Source: Pomphorhynchus laevis
Taxonomy: Eukaryota > Acanthocephala > Palaeacanthocephala > Echinorhynchida > Pomphorhynchidae
NCBI GenBank assembly: GCA_012934845.2
Contig: WNNJ02000199.1
Coordinates: forward strand, 430,853-494,852
Direction: 5' to 3'
DNA: 64,000 bases
Position numbers and translations under genes: made by a program. Below the pieces are notes generated by a model. The model had not been told where the DNA came from. It was given only the letters and a program-made list of their open reading frames with translations, and did no database searches. Shown piece by piece: positions 15,201 through 24,170 of this stretch; position 1 is the stretch's first letter, and the number at the start of each line of letters is the position of its first letter.

Positions 15201-15740
15201 AATATTGTCATTATTGAATTAATTATTAATTGATTAATAATTTATTACTTTTATTAATCAGTAACATTGATTATCCTGCGTGGTCAATCTAGTAAAATTA
15301 TCAAATATTTACGAGAAAAATGATTCTAATTTAAATCTTCTACAAAATTTATTAAAAGCAACATTTTATATAAATAGAATAAACAAAATATTTAATAATT
15401 TAAATATATCAAAGCTATAAAATCATCGTTAGTATAAAACGAAAAACTTTCTGTTCGATAAGTTAGGATGTTCGATCTGACAAAATGAATAAATTTATAA
15501 ATTTTATTAATTTTATTTAATAATATTAATTAAATTAATCATTATTAGCATTTAATGATCGTTTGTCATCTTTCAAGGAGAATTTTATAAAAATAATTAA
15601 TTAAATTAATACAATTTATAATTATTAATAATTATTACTAATTAAAATTATTTATAATTCAATTTATTATAATTCAGTCATCTTTCAAGGAGAAATAAAC
15701 AATAAATTACCTGCACATCATGTATGCCATTGAATGCCAT
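194..15740 (-). CDS. ATP7: Copper-transporting P1B-type ATPase, N-terminal half (partial, 11 exons)
   Basis: Pumps Cu(I) across Golgi or plasma membrane using ATP. Minus-strand exons: 15711-15740 (ATG at 15740), 13055-13175, 11790-11975, 11537-11740, 11325-11485, 10068-10235, 8137-8219, 7927-8086, 6156-6386, 1991-2152, 194-302. All have GT-AG borders and matching phases, giving 538 codons without a stop. Heavy-metal domain 1 has CQSC (residues 54-57), domain 2 has MTCASC (163-168), and domain 3 (about 235-290) has no CxxC. The membrane part begins near residue 318 and includes [15 protein letters not shown] and GRWLE. The actuator domain shows LLTGES (TGE at 528-530). The CPC and DKTG segments must lie left of the window. 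The first exon has only ten codons; its start has A at -3 and its phase fits. Introns range from 49-50 bp to 4 kb, the long ones filled with transposons. Family identity is certain; the exact first exon is an inference. Confidence 0.95.
640..1060 (+). mobile_element. Naiad-type PLE fragment, C-terminal reverse transcriptase part
   Basis: A 5'-truncated piece of the PLE family whose best copy is at 45010-48110. The 720-1040 frame matches the end of the RT ([34 protein letters not shown]). An extra 60-odd bases sit inside a duplicated TICNDIGF segment. It lies within the ATP7 intron 303-1990. Confidence 0.8.
1080..1900 (+). mobile_element. Second Naiad-type PLE fragment with 3' tail
   Basis: A tandem neighbour of the preceding fragment in the same orientation. 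The 1231-1542 frame repeats the same RT segment at about 95% similarity, but without the internal insertion. After degraded coding sequence the family's 3' tail follows at 1689-1850 (CTGCTATG, CGAAAC, CATAGCAG, CCTGATGA). The tail ends less than 100 bp before ATP7 exon 1991-2152. Confidence 0.8.
2472..2501. repeat. (AT)n microsatellite
   Basis: An uninterrupted AT dinucleotide run at the left border of the LINE that follows. Similar AT runs occur at 9185-9215 and 20335-20370. Confidence 0.9.
2502..4110 (+). mobile_element. Non-LTR retrotransposon (LINE), reverse transcriptase fragment
   Basis: The frame 2428-3393 reads through RT motifs: [13 protein letters not shown] (fingers) and [19 protein letters not shown] follows at about 3443-3470, then [11 protein letters not shown], the catalytic YADD box, near 3532-3560, each in a different frame. 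A C-terminal part continues to 4087. The element is interrupted by frameshifts and by a 46-bp foreign block at 3385-3430. GC content is clearly above the surrounding DNA. It lies in the ATP7 intron 2153-6155. The clade is uncertain; the spaced RPISI and GSPL style suggests an R1/R2-like rather than a CR1-like LINE. Confidence 0.8.
4111..4914. other. AT-rich intronic stretch with PLE-like scrap
   Basis: A short frame at 4240-4330 ([14 protein letters not shown]) holds a 46-bp block identical to one inside the preceding LINE. It may be a PLE scrap. The rest is AT-rich intron of ATP7 without other recognisable content. Confidence 0.5.
4915..5660 (-). mobile_element. CR1-like LINE, 3' end fragment
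   Basis: The minus frame 5064-5504 encodes the typical LINE C-terminus: [55 protein letters not shown]. Similarity continues upstream to about 5650 ([10 protein letters not shown]). The 3' terminus carries GCATTTGCCACGTTAAATAA at 4949-4968 on the minus strand, a tail shared by related copies here. It lies in an ATP7 intron. Confidence 0.85.
6450..6850 (-). mobile_element. CR1-like LINE, short 3' end fragment
   Basis: Same subfamily as 4915-5660: the frames 6563-6752 encode [20 protein letters not shown] and [14 protein letters not shown], followed by the same GCACGCATTTGCCACGTTAA terminus. It is strongly 5'-truncated and ends near 6850. It lies in the ATP7 intron 6387-7926, about 65 bp upstream, in gene orientation, of exon 6156-6386. 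Confidence 0.85.
6851..7737. other. AT-rich ATP7 intron, nothing recognised
   Basis: I see no coding match, long repeat or RNA gene in this stretch. Confidence 0.5.
7738..7935. repeat. Duplicated exon-end segment plus 17-bp minisatellite
   Basis: The segment 7735-7795 repeats 7876-7935 at about 85%, including the sequence around the ATP7 splice donor. Between them lie about four copies of a 17-bp unit (AACAATCGGATTGTAAG) at roughly 7797-7870. Confidence 0.8.
8755..9150 (-). mobile_element. LINE endonuclease fragment
   Basis: Minus-strand translation gives the apurinic-type endonuclease core. It reads [14 protein letters not shown], then in an adjacent frame [15 protein letters not shown], which contains the diagnostic GDFN. 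Only this domain is present and frameshifts are evident. It lies in the ATP7 intron 8220-10067. Confidence 0.7.
9151..10067. other. ATP7 intron with a small tandem duplication
   Basis: AATTAGAATTATCAGCTAAG occurs twice about 62 bp apart (9550 and 9613), marking a local tandem duplication. An (AT)n run lies at 9185-9215. Nothing else was recognised. Confidence 0.6.
10700..10960 (+). repeat. Degenerate relative of the 37.6-kb foldback element
   Basis: The sequence around CACGTTCGTGAACCACCATT and CTCGGCTGGGATTCGCTGTG resembles the left arm at 37631-37720 (CACATTCGTGCACTACTATT, TTCGGTTGGGAACACGCTAT). Only one arm is visible, so this is probably an old, half-deleted copy. Confidence 0.45.
12261..12336. 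repeat. 76-bp block copied to 13739-13814
   Basis: The block is nearly identical (one mismatch) to 13739-13814, in the same orientation, both in introns of ATP7. The second copy lies within a larger insertion flanked by a 29-bp direct repeat. Confidence 0.9.
13546..13583. repeat. Perfect 17-bp inverted repeat with 4-nt loop
   Basis: The arm AATGTTGCAATGTAATT is followed by TGTG and its exact complement. It lies upstream of ATP7 exon 13055-13175 in the same transcript, so it would form an intronic RNA hairpin. Confidence 0.85.
13710..13890. repeat. Insertion flanked by 29-bp direct repeats
   Basis: AGTGGAAAATGAATTTATAA begins a 29-bp repeat at 13710-13738 and again at 13862-13890. Between the repeats lie the 76-bp block copied from 12261-12336 and a palindrome built on TTGATTTGAACTAA and its complement. 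Confidence 0.85.
14600..14760 (+). mobile_element. RTE/CR1-type LINE C-terminal scrap
   Basis: A short frame encodes [19 protein letters not shown], the conserved WYGHVLR segment found near the C-terminus of many LINE reverse transcriptases. It is in the ATP7 first intron. The remaining introns between 12010 and 15710 show AT-rich sequence only. Confidence 0.65.
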
Positions 15741-16549
15741 TTTTCTCTAAAATAGTCGATTACTGATCTGTAAAGAAGTATATTTATTTCCAGTTAATTT
15801 TCTCAATTTTAATAAAACGCAATATTTTAAGTTTCAAATTAATAAAAATAGCAACAAAAATGGTGTTGTGATCTTACGCAATTATAGCAAGTTACGTACT
15901 ACGAAAGAAAATGTTGTCATTTGCGCAATTGGTGGCGGAAATGAGACAGAATGTTTGTCCGAAAACTAGTACAGTGAACTAGTAACCGTGACGAAGAGAT
16001 TCTTTAAATTTATCGATTAGTCAGATAACATTAGTCAGGTAATGGATTCAGGTAATGGATATCACTTTGCATTAAATTACATTTTAAATGTTTTAGAAAT
16101 TGTTTATAATATATTATTAAACAATTTAAGTTTTCGTTAAATATTGTTTTAAATCTTATTATTATCTTAGAATTAAACAAATCCCAAGATTTAATGGACA
16201 AATCTTAAAAAATTAAAATTGAAACCTTTGAAATAACTTTTGAAAATTGAGTTTTTCATCGAGTTTTTTTGTTAACTATTTATTGAAGTTTACAAAAAAT
16301 CAGTTCTGAAGATATAGAAAATAAAATATTTTTTAACAAAAATTAGCCATCAATTTAATCGAAAAACGATTAAATTGAGGGTTGTTTAACAAAATGTAAT
16401 CCAATTTAATCAATTTAATTAACTAAATCGAATTAATTTAACCAGATTTAATCGATTAAATTAAGTTACCCTTTATTCAGGTGGTTACCATTTGGTTAGC
16501 AAATGTGTCCAGGTTAAACTTTAATGTTATAGAAATACAGCACGATGAT
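15741..16549. other. Upstream region of ATP7, no gene seen
   Basis: This is the divergent flank beyond the proposed ATP7 start codon and presumably holds the promoter and 5' leader. A somewhat GC-richer patch at 15865-16010 includes CAATTGGTGGCGGAAATG. I cannot point to a TATA box or defined start site. Confidence 0.4.
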
Positions 16550-17200
16550 GACACTATAATATATTTAACGTGGCAAACTCAAGCCAGCTGCACGCTTGCA
16601 AGTCTACTAAAAAATAAAAAATCAAACAGACAAATTCTTAAAATAGGATCGAATTAGGCGTTTAAGGCAGGTCAGGGCGGTTGATTGGCGTATATGAATG
16701 GGCAGATGATTCCACGATAGAGGAGCAGCCACCAGGAAGGAGCGGAGTCCAAAGGAGGTAGAGTAGTTTGGGACATGTAAAAGAAGGGAATTACAGGAAC
16801 GCAAGGAACAGTAAACAGGACGAGAATTATCAAGAAAAGGAAGGTTGAGAAATGAAGGGTATGAAAAGTTACAAGGCGGAAAGCAACGATAAGAAGACGA
16901 ATTTGAACACGACAATAAATTGTAGGCAAATCGAGAGAAGCAAGATGGTGGGATGTATGATCAAAACGACGAAGACGTGGAGAATTCGGACGGCTGCGTT
17001 GACGATGCGTTGTAGGGGAAGAAGAGTGGATTTAGGTGAGTTGGAAAATAGACTAAGACAATAATGAAGTCTTGAAAACAGTATGGAAGATATGAGATAC
17101 TTAGTCATTAAGGATGCATGAAAGCTTCGAAAGAATAATAAGAAAACAATATTGAAGGATATAAATAAAATCTGACGAATTTGAATTAAAATGTACAAAT
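16550..17200 (-). mobile_element. CR1-like LINE, 3' end fragment
   Basis: Very similar to 4915-5660: minus frames encode [40 protein letters not shown] and [20 protein letters not shown], ending in the same GCACG-GCCACGTTAAATATAT terminus at 16556. Frameshifts separate the pieces. Among these three 3' fragments it seems the closest to 4915-5660. Confidence 0.85.
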
Positions 17201-17769
17201 TCGAATCTTACTATTGGATTTATGCCTGTCAATTCCTTCGGTCTAGTCAGAAACCCGTGCGGCTATCTGTCTTTTGGTTAAATCAGTAAATTTAAATGTG
17301 TTCAGGAATTCTCCATCACACTTAAAAGGGATAATCACAATGATGACTATTGTATGAGCCTATAAGCCCAAGAACAATTGCAGTGAATATTTCCTCAAAT
17401 ACATAGTCCGCATTTGTTTTAATTATTAAAAATTAAAATTAAAGTTAATCATTTGTTTTAATCTTAATTTAATTAAAAAGTTTATCAACAAATTCAGCGT
17501 CCCCATATGCATGCACAACTGAGTCATGCAATAAATCAATATGAAAAATATAGAATATATAATTCTTTTTTAAATTTAGTGTTTATAATATAAAATTTAA
17601 TCAATATTTTAATTAAATAATAAAAATTATTATTTTATAATAAATGAGAAAGGTAATTTAGTATTTATAATTCGATTTTGTTCCACTCTATGCTCCACTA
17701 TGCAAGAGTTAAATAATAAATATTATTTCATCATTACCAAATATTGAATTTTTTTCATAACGTCAATTT

Positions 17770-18110
17770 CGTCCCTCCAAAATAAGAACGAATAGGAGCC
17801 GAAACCTGAAAACATAGCAATTTTCCTGATGAACTCTAATCTTTATTCTGATATTTCGAATGTTATTTATTAGTCAATTTATAACAATTGACTGTTATTT
17901 TAAATTTTAATTTTATTATTATAGATACATATTATTATATATAAGTTGGCAAATATTAGAACTGATAACAAATCAGTTACTCCTGATGACCTCTAATCCT
18001 CGACATCGTATATTATTTTGTGGTCAATTCATAAACATTGACTTATTTAAATTTGAATTTGATATAAGATATTAAATAAATATCTTTTATTAATAAGATA
18101 CTATATAAAA
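17770..18110 (+). mobile_element. Naiad-type PLE 3' tail fragment
   Basis: Tail landmarks in order: GGAGCCGAAACCTG (17796), ACATAGCAATTTTCCTGATG, then TGTTATTTATTAGTCAATTT and GACTGTTATTTTAAATTT. A second partial tail follows near 17980-18080. No coding part is attached. Confidence 0.75.
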
Positions 18111-18129
18111 AAGGATTAATTTTTTAAAG

Positions 18130-18950
18130 CGAACCTTGCGTCTTCGATATGAGGAATTGATGATTGATCGCGCAGTGCATAACTCCAAACTACTTTATGC
18201 ACATATAAATAGGAACCGAAAACTTAGATATAGTATTCCTCCAATGTATGATGAGGTCAATAATTTAATTTTTGATGACTCTGGACGTGCAAATATTTTT
18301 GCATCGTTTTTTGCAGAGCAATTTGTCGAGTGTAACGATCCTCCTCGTCAGGTTAAATCCAGTAACGATATTACTATACCGTTCTCCATATACGACGTCG
18401 CTAGTGCACTTTCTAAGTTGCCCATTCATACCAGCCCTGGTCCAAATAATTTGCCATCTGTTTTGCTTCGTAATACCGCGAATTTGATCGCGAAACTGCT
18501 CTATGACATATTTTCTTACTCAATTCTCTACAGTATGCTACCTTTAGAATGGAAACATCTATTATTCGACCTATTCATAAATCTGGTGATAGTCTGTGTG
18601 TGCCAATTACCGTCCTATTTCACTAACTTCTATTCCATTCAAAATTCTGGAATGATTTATACTTGGTGAGCTGATAAGATGCGACTGTATTCGTGATATT
18701 GTCTCAGGTAGACAACATGGCTTTCGGTGTGGTCGTTCGGCAACGTCTAATATCTTATTGAATCATCATCATTGGTTAAGTAATCTCGATCATGGGTACC
18801 CAACTGACGTATTATTCATCGATTTTCAACGTGCTTCTGATACTGTAAACCATAATATGCTATTGTCCAAGCTGATTAATTATGGATTTTTTATAAACAA
18901 TGACCAATGAGGCTTTATTGAACAATCTAAAAAACAGATTAATGTTAGTA
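18130..18950 (+). mobile_element. LINE reverse transcriptase fragment
   Basis: The frame 18136-18669 holds the region before and into the RT: SPGPNNLPSVLLRNT is the typical SPGPDGIP motif. Further frames give ANYRPISLTSIPFKILE, VSGRQHGFRCGRSATSN and DVLFIDFQRASDTVNHNML. The YADD box is not reached. At least two frame changes separate these motifs. It is distinct from the CR1-like family at 33.7 kb. Confidence 0.85.
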
Positions 18951-18959
18951 TTTATCACA

Positions 18960-19560
18960 ATCTTCCCCCGTTACATAGTCTTCAAGTTACTTGGGCTAGT
19001 GTCTTTCACGGGTGGGATAACTTCGACACTTTGTTTTCGATTTCAACAACCTGGACATCTGAATTGTTAATTGCTGGATCCGGTTCTTCTGAAACATACA
19101 TCTGTTGAGCTACATACTTGTAGCTCAACAGTTTCCGTAGGATCATTTGAATCCGGCAAGTATGCATTATCTTGCAGTAGGGGTGCGAGATTTCTTGTAG
19201 AAACGTTAGCTATTCGTCCACGACCGAACTGAACTGTAGCGTATTTATCGTTAGCTTCAATGAGTCTTACTTCCTCGGTGGCGTCAAAGTATTTTGAATC
19301 TCGATTGAATACCCTTAGTAGAACATGACCAGGGCGACATAACCATTCCAGTAATGTTATCCCATACGCCGACCGTCTCCTGTTGCTAAATATACGCTCA
19401 TGTGGCGTGGCGTTAGTTGATGTGGACAATAGGGCTCGTAGAGAGTTGAGAGCCACCAATAGGACAGAGTTCCATTTCGTGAGCGGACCTTTGAATTCTG
19501 ACATCGCCAGCTCTATAGCTTTCCATAAGGAACCATTTAGACGTTTTATTTAATTATTGA
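18960..19560 (-). mobile_element. Ty3/gypsy LTR-retrotransposon fossil, integrase C-terminal part
   Basis: The minus frame 19067-19504 resembles the end of Ty3/gypsy Pol: ATPHERIFSNRRRSAYGITL and WLCRPGHVLLR are typical of the region after the integrase core. Only this part is present and it is a broken remnant. It lies head-to-head with a gag fossil of the same superfamily. Confidence 0.8.
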
Positions 19561-19759
19561 AACAATTTATTATTAATAAGAATCTTAATATTGTAACTTT
19601 AACTAACTTGACCTTTCATAATATATTGTATATATAATACATTTTGTGTTGAAGCCCATTTGCGGGAACTCCAAATGTAAATCTATTTAATAAACATTTG
19701 TTTATAAAAAATAATAACAATTTGTTAATTATCATAACAATGTATTAAACAATTGCATT

Positions 19760-20065
19760 TTCCGAATGGACAAACTGCTGAAGCCGGAAATTCTCAATGT
19801 CAGTCCAGATAGCCCCAGCGTAAATGAAGATTGGAGTCACTGGAAAACGCGTATGTTTTCCTTCATTGCAGTCTTGGAGAATGTGACTGATGCACAGAAG
19901 CTGCCTATACTTATTAACTTGATCAGCGGATTCTTATACAGTTCAGTCGTCACATGTACAACGTTTGACGAAGCAGCCCAAACATTGGAGTCACTCTTCA
20001 TTAAGCCACGCAATATCATTTACAACCGTCACTTACTTTTCACGAGCTAGCAGAATGCGGATCAA
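19760..20065 (+). mobile_element. Ty3/gypsy LTR-retrotransposon fossil, gag N-terminal part
   Basis: The frame from 19766 matches the Gag start common in this superfamily (MDKLLKPE, WSHWKTRM, LFIKPRNIIYNRHLL). It is a truncated remnant ending where PLE-derived sequence begins. LTRs were not delimited. Confidence 0.75.
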
Positions 20066-20099
20066 ACCGTCGATCCGCATTATTAATATCGTTTTATCT

Positions 20100-20332
20100 G
20101 ATTTTAATAAGATCCTATATAATCAAATTTAATGAGAGGAAATACGTCCTTAGCACGTAGTTGGCCCCGCTGTTATGTTGGAAAGTTTATGCGTCTATAT
20201 GACGAAATACCGATAACAATGCTAAAACACAATTTTATTAAAAATAAATTTAAACTCATAAGCGGAAAATGTTTATGGATGGATAATAAAAAATATGCTT
20301 TGTATTATAATCAAATATATTAAGATATCAAG

Positions 20333-20374
<42 letters not shown>

Positions 20375-21430
20375 GATAATCAAAAATACGTCATTAGTAT
20401 GTATTTGGCCCCGCTGCTATGTTGGGTAGAGGAGTTAGGGGCCGAAACCTGATAGCATAGCAGTTCCTCCTGATGACCTCTAATCCTTATTCTGATACAA
20501 CGTCTGTTATTTATTAGTCAATTCATAAAAATGACGTTTATTTTAAATTTTATTTTTTATTTTTTATTTATATTTTTATTTTTTAACTTGATTTAAATTA
20601 TAGAAAATCTAAAAACGATTATTAATTTTATTATTTAAGTATTAAATTTTGATTTAGCATTATTATGTTTTGTTTATTTTATAATTATATTAAATACGTA
20701 GACTCAGTTAGCTGATTTGATATGAATTATTTTTATATTATTTGTATTATTATATCAATGACTTGATATAAATATAAATTGTATAAAATACTATTATTAT
20801 ACTATACTATAATGTAAAATACTATTAAAATTGACTTTTATTTTAAATTTATTAATTTTTACTTGATATAAATATAAATTGTATAAAATCTTTTATAATA
20901 ATTTATTATTTATGATTATTTATCTTTATCTTTTATTTCACATGATCTATAATTCTTATTCTGATACAACGTCGGTTATTTATTAATCAATTCATAAAAA
21001 TGATTTTTATTTTAAATTTCATATTGTATAAAATACGTAGACTGGTTATCTGACTAAAATATTAACAAGCGGTACAATTATTTTTGATTTATTTAGACTC
21101 AGTAGACTCAGTTAGCTGATCTGATTGATATAATCAGTTAGCTGATCTGATCTTGAAGTAAAATTCTTATTGCGAAATAACAATTTACGACGACTTTATG
21201 TAATTTTTAGGCATTTGTGTAAGCAGCACACGGAATGATTATTTCGTATACATACGGAATAATCTAAATTTTGTGGTCAATTCATAAAAATTGACTTGTT
21301 TTAAATTTTTACTTGATATAAATATAAATTGTATAACATCTTATATAATTATTTATTGTTTATCTTTATTTTTGATTAATATATAGGATCAAATATGTAA
21401 ATTCAGTTATCAAATCTGATTGTACATATT
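20100..21430 (+). mobile_element. Stack of Naiad-type PLE tails
   Basis: Several partial copies in the same orientation. At 20120-20180 is a tail scrap. At 20220-20323 is the end of the ORF (KNKFKLISGKCLWMDNKKY), interrupted from its tail by (AT)n. At 20380-20725 is a near-complete 3' tail ending AAATACGTAGACTCAGTTAG. Further partial tails lie at 20935-21050, 21090-21150 and 21270-21420. The tail at 20407-20463 contains the shared pseudoknot-like helices. Confidence 0.85.
20407..20463 (+). ncRNA. Conserved pseudoknot-like structure in PLE tail
   Basis: GGCCCC (20407-20412) pairs with GGGGCC (20438-20443). GCTGCTATG between them pairs with CATAGCAG (20456-20463) beyond the first helix, an interlocked topology. 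A third possible helix joins GAGGA in the loop to TCCTC just downstream. Identical or near-identical copies occur at 62597-62653 (plus) and, on the minus strand, near 41540-41600 and 45255-45310. Confidence 0.6.
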
Positions 21431-21931
21431 ATAAATATAATTAATAATATTTATAATTAATTATTAATACATTATTAGTGTTATAATTTTCTTTTGCTCC
21501 ACTATGTAAGAACTAAATAATAAATATTATTTCATAATCAACAAATATTAAGTTGATGTTTGTAAAATATATTATTTTCGACTCAAGAATGTAATTAGTA
21601 TTTAAGTAACTATTAAACATTTAACATACCATATAGCTCCAAATAGTAAAAAGGATTCTGTTTATAGAAATATGTTACTGGCATACGTTACTGGCATACT
21701 CTCATCTTTTCTTAAGATGTGAATCATACATACAGCAAAAAAGGGTAAGTATATTTTCATTTAAATTTGATAATATTTTGAAATGTATATATACCCTAGC
21801 TAAGAATTTTCATGAACAAAAAATGTCTGAACTGTCTATTCCTTAACATTTTTCGCGTTTTAAAAATAAGAATGCAATATGTTCGAGCATGTTCGGTAAC
21901 GTTACACATCAAATCAGCTAACATGTTCAGA
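21431..21931. other. AT-rich stretch, nothing recognised
   Basis: No coding, RNA or repeat feature is supported here apart from the approach to the tandem repeat that follows. Confidence 0.4.
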
Positions 21932-22760
21932 ACAATACCTGTAAGGATAATATCGTGCCACAATCAGAAGAATTTCAGCTCACAGATGCAATCAAGTCAA
22001 ATTAAAAACATTAATTGCAAGTGGCAGCATGAAAAGCAGTGATCCGGCTAGCGGATCATACAACTAGGTAGGTTTCTAATAGATCGTTAGAATTCGATCC
22101 CCTAACAAAAGTAATATACAGCGATGTATATCTACACCACTGGAGCAGCCAACCTATTGAATGTAATGTTGAATTGCGATGCAGACGTCCAGAGTTCAAA
22201 TCAGATCAGCATCCGTCTACGGAGAAAGCAGATAATAAGGGTCGAAACGTGAAATGTAGATCTTGGTCAGCAGCTAATGAGACAACCTAGACTAATTAGT
22301 AGCGTCCTGCTGTATCAAGAATAAGATCAATACCTGTGAAGATAATATCGTACCACAATCGGAAAAATTTCAGCTCACAGATGCAATCAAATAAAATTAA
22401 AAATATTCATTGCAAGTGGCAGCATGAAAAACGTGTGATCTGGCTAGCGGATCACACACCTCGGGTAGGTTTCTAATAGATTGTTAGAATACGATCCCCT
22501 ACCAAAAGTAATATACAGAAATGTATATCTACACCACTAGAGCATCCAGCCTAGTGAATATAGCGTTGAATCGCGAGACAGACGTTCTGAGTTCAAATCC
22601 AATCAGCATCAATGTAAGGAGAAAGCAGGTCGAAACGTGAAATGTAGGTTTGGATGAACAGCTTATAATACCCACCCAGGCTGATTAGTAGCGTCCTGCT
22701 GTATCAAAAATAAGATCAATACCTGTGAGGATAATATCATGCCACAATCAGAAAAAAATA
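21932..22760 (+). repeat. Tandem SINE-like repeat, about 390-bp unit, 2.1 copies
   Basis: Units begin at 21932, 22327 and 22716 with the sequence AATACCTGTGARGATAATAT. Each full unit holds a hairpin (TGATCCGGCTAGCGGATCA near 22042), then a tRNA-like part. In copy 2 the latter is CCTAGTGAATATAGCG (A-box-like) and GAGTTCAAATCC (B-box-like), spaced as in a tRNA. Each then has GTCGAAACGTGAAATGTA. No tRNA cloverleaf is intact. A tRNA-derived SINE or Sm-alpha-like unit is the best guess. Confidence 0.7.
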
Positions 22761-22838
22761 TCGGCATTTATGTATTAAATAAACAATTATGTTAGTAATA
22801 ATAAATACTAAACCCACAATATTCTTCCATTTCAAATA

Positions 22839-23050
22839 TATAGTTATTACAGGAACGAAGAAGAAAATATCCTTTATTTGATTAAAATTCTATATTTCGA
22901 TAGCTCCTGCTATCATCATCAGGATTACAAAAAAAATGATTTTGTGAAATATTTTTTCGTAATCCTGATGATGATAGCAGGAGCTATCGAAATATAGAAT
23001 TTTTTTATCAAAAAAAGGATATTTTCTTATTTGTTCCTATAATAACTATA
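22839..23050. repeat. Foldback (snapback) element with hammerhead-like arms
   Basis: Two arms of about 97 bp, roughly 95% complementary, enclose a short AT-rich centre. The right arm contains CTGATGA (22965-22971), the hairpin GATAGC-AGGA-GCTATC and GAAA (22989-22992); the left arm carries the same on the minus strand. The ends read TATAGTTATTA-AGGAAC. No transposase is present. Confidence 0.85.
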
Positions 23051-23619
23051 AATTATGTTAGTGACAATCACTGAAACGCAATTTTCTTAAAATGATTAGT
23101 AAAAATTAGTTTTAAGCCGCTGATATTACAATTTAATATTAATATAATATTAATATTAATTTAATATCTAATATTACAATTTTAAAAACTATTTAGACCG
23201 ATAAAACGCGCATGAACAAATATAACGCTTCAATAAATATAACTTTAATTACTTTAGCAATTCAATTTGTAACTGTCTAAATTGACAAAACTGAGTAAAT
23301 TTCTAGCTCTCTAAATTGAACCAAGAAATATTTTCAATAAATAAAGAATATTCTTAACTAATACATAAAAAGTGTTCGTATTTGTACTATCATATTCTTG
23401 TCATACTTTAATATCTGGAATATTTGCACTCATTCGCTGCAAAACAAAAATTTGTCTTCACTTGCGAATTATCTTCATAGACGTTCGCTTGATCCTTGAC
23501 TAATTAATTTCTGGAAAAGGATTATAATATTTTTTATTAAGTGATAAAAAATATTAAATAGTATTTATTATTAAAAATAATTAAAAGTATTTGACAAGTA
23601 TTTTTGTCAAAAAGATACA
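23051..23619. other. AT-rich intergenic sequence
   Basis: No recognisable gene or repeat was seen. Confidence 0.4.
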
Positions 23620-24170
23620 CGGCTTATCACCGAATATCTCCACTTTCTACGCTGACATCCAATTGACTACCAACAACGTATTCGCTTATTCGATTCACCG
23701 GCCTTTCAAAAGCACTTTTAAGAATGCATTAAAACGATTAATACCGTAGATCCTGAAATCACGACAGCAGCCACTCGCCTACACCCTCTTAGCAGCAAGC
23801 CATCAAAATACTTACCATCATTCGCGCCTACCTTCACGGTTATTACAACAAGCTGTGCACTATCAACATTTTCTGCTATTAACGTTCAATATGTCGTCGC
23901 TGCAAATTTTGTCACCTACAATATCCATCTATCTCGCTTGTATTCCCTTGTCCAATTCTTTCTAGAATTCATCTTCGTAAAATCGATTACACTCAGTCTG
24001 ATAATATCATAGATCAAAATATCAAATCATCTTCAAGTCAAAGTTAAGGAACCTACAAGTTAAACAATTTTGTTTTCAATTATGCAAATATCTTGTGTAT
24101 CTTATGTATCTTATGCTTTCAGACCCAAACCGAGAGGCTGTGGTGGACATTAATAAATTACTTCTCTGCT
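23620..24170 (+). other. GC-richer segment, possibly decayed LINE
   Basis: Base composition is clearly above the flanks and short frames are longer on the plus strand, but none resembles a known motif convincingly. A decayed retrotransposon 3' end is possible. Identity is unknown. Confidence 0.3.

Noticed and set aside
20438-20480. Hammerhead in the PLE tail (GAAAC and CTGATGA both present)
   Set aside because: GAAAC comes before CTGATGA here, the wrong order for a hammerhead within one unit.
22540-22610. tRNA gene in the tandem repeat
   Set aside because: Only A- and B-box-like stretches fit; the stems do not form a cloverleaf.
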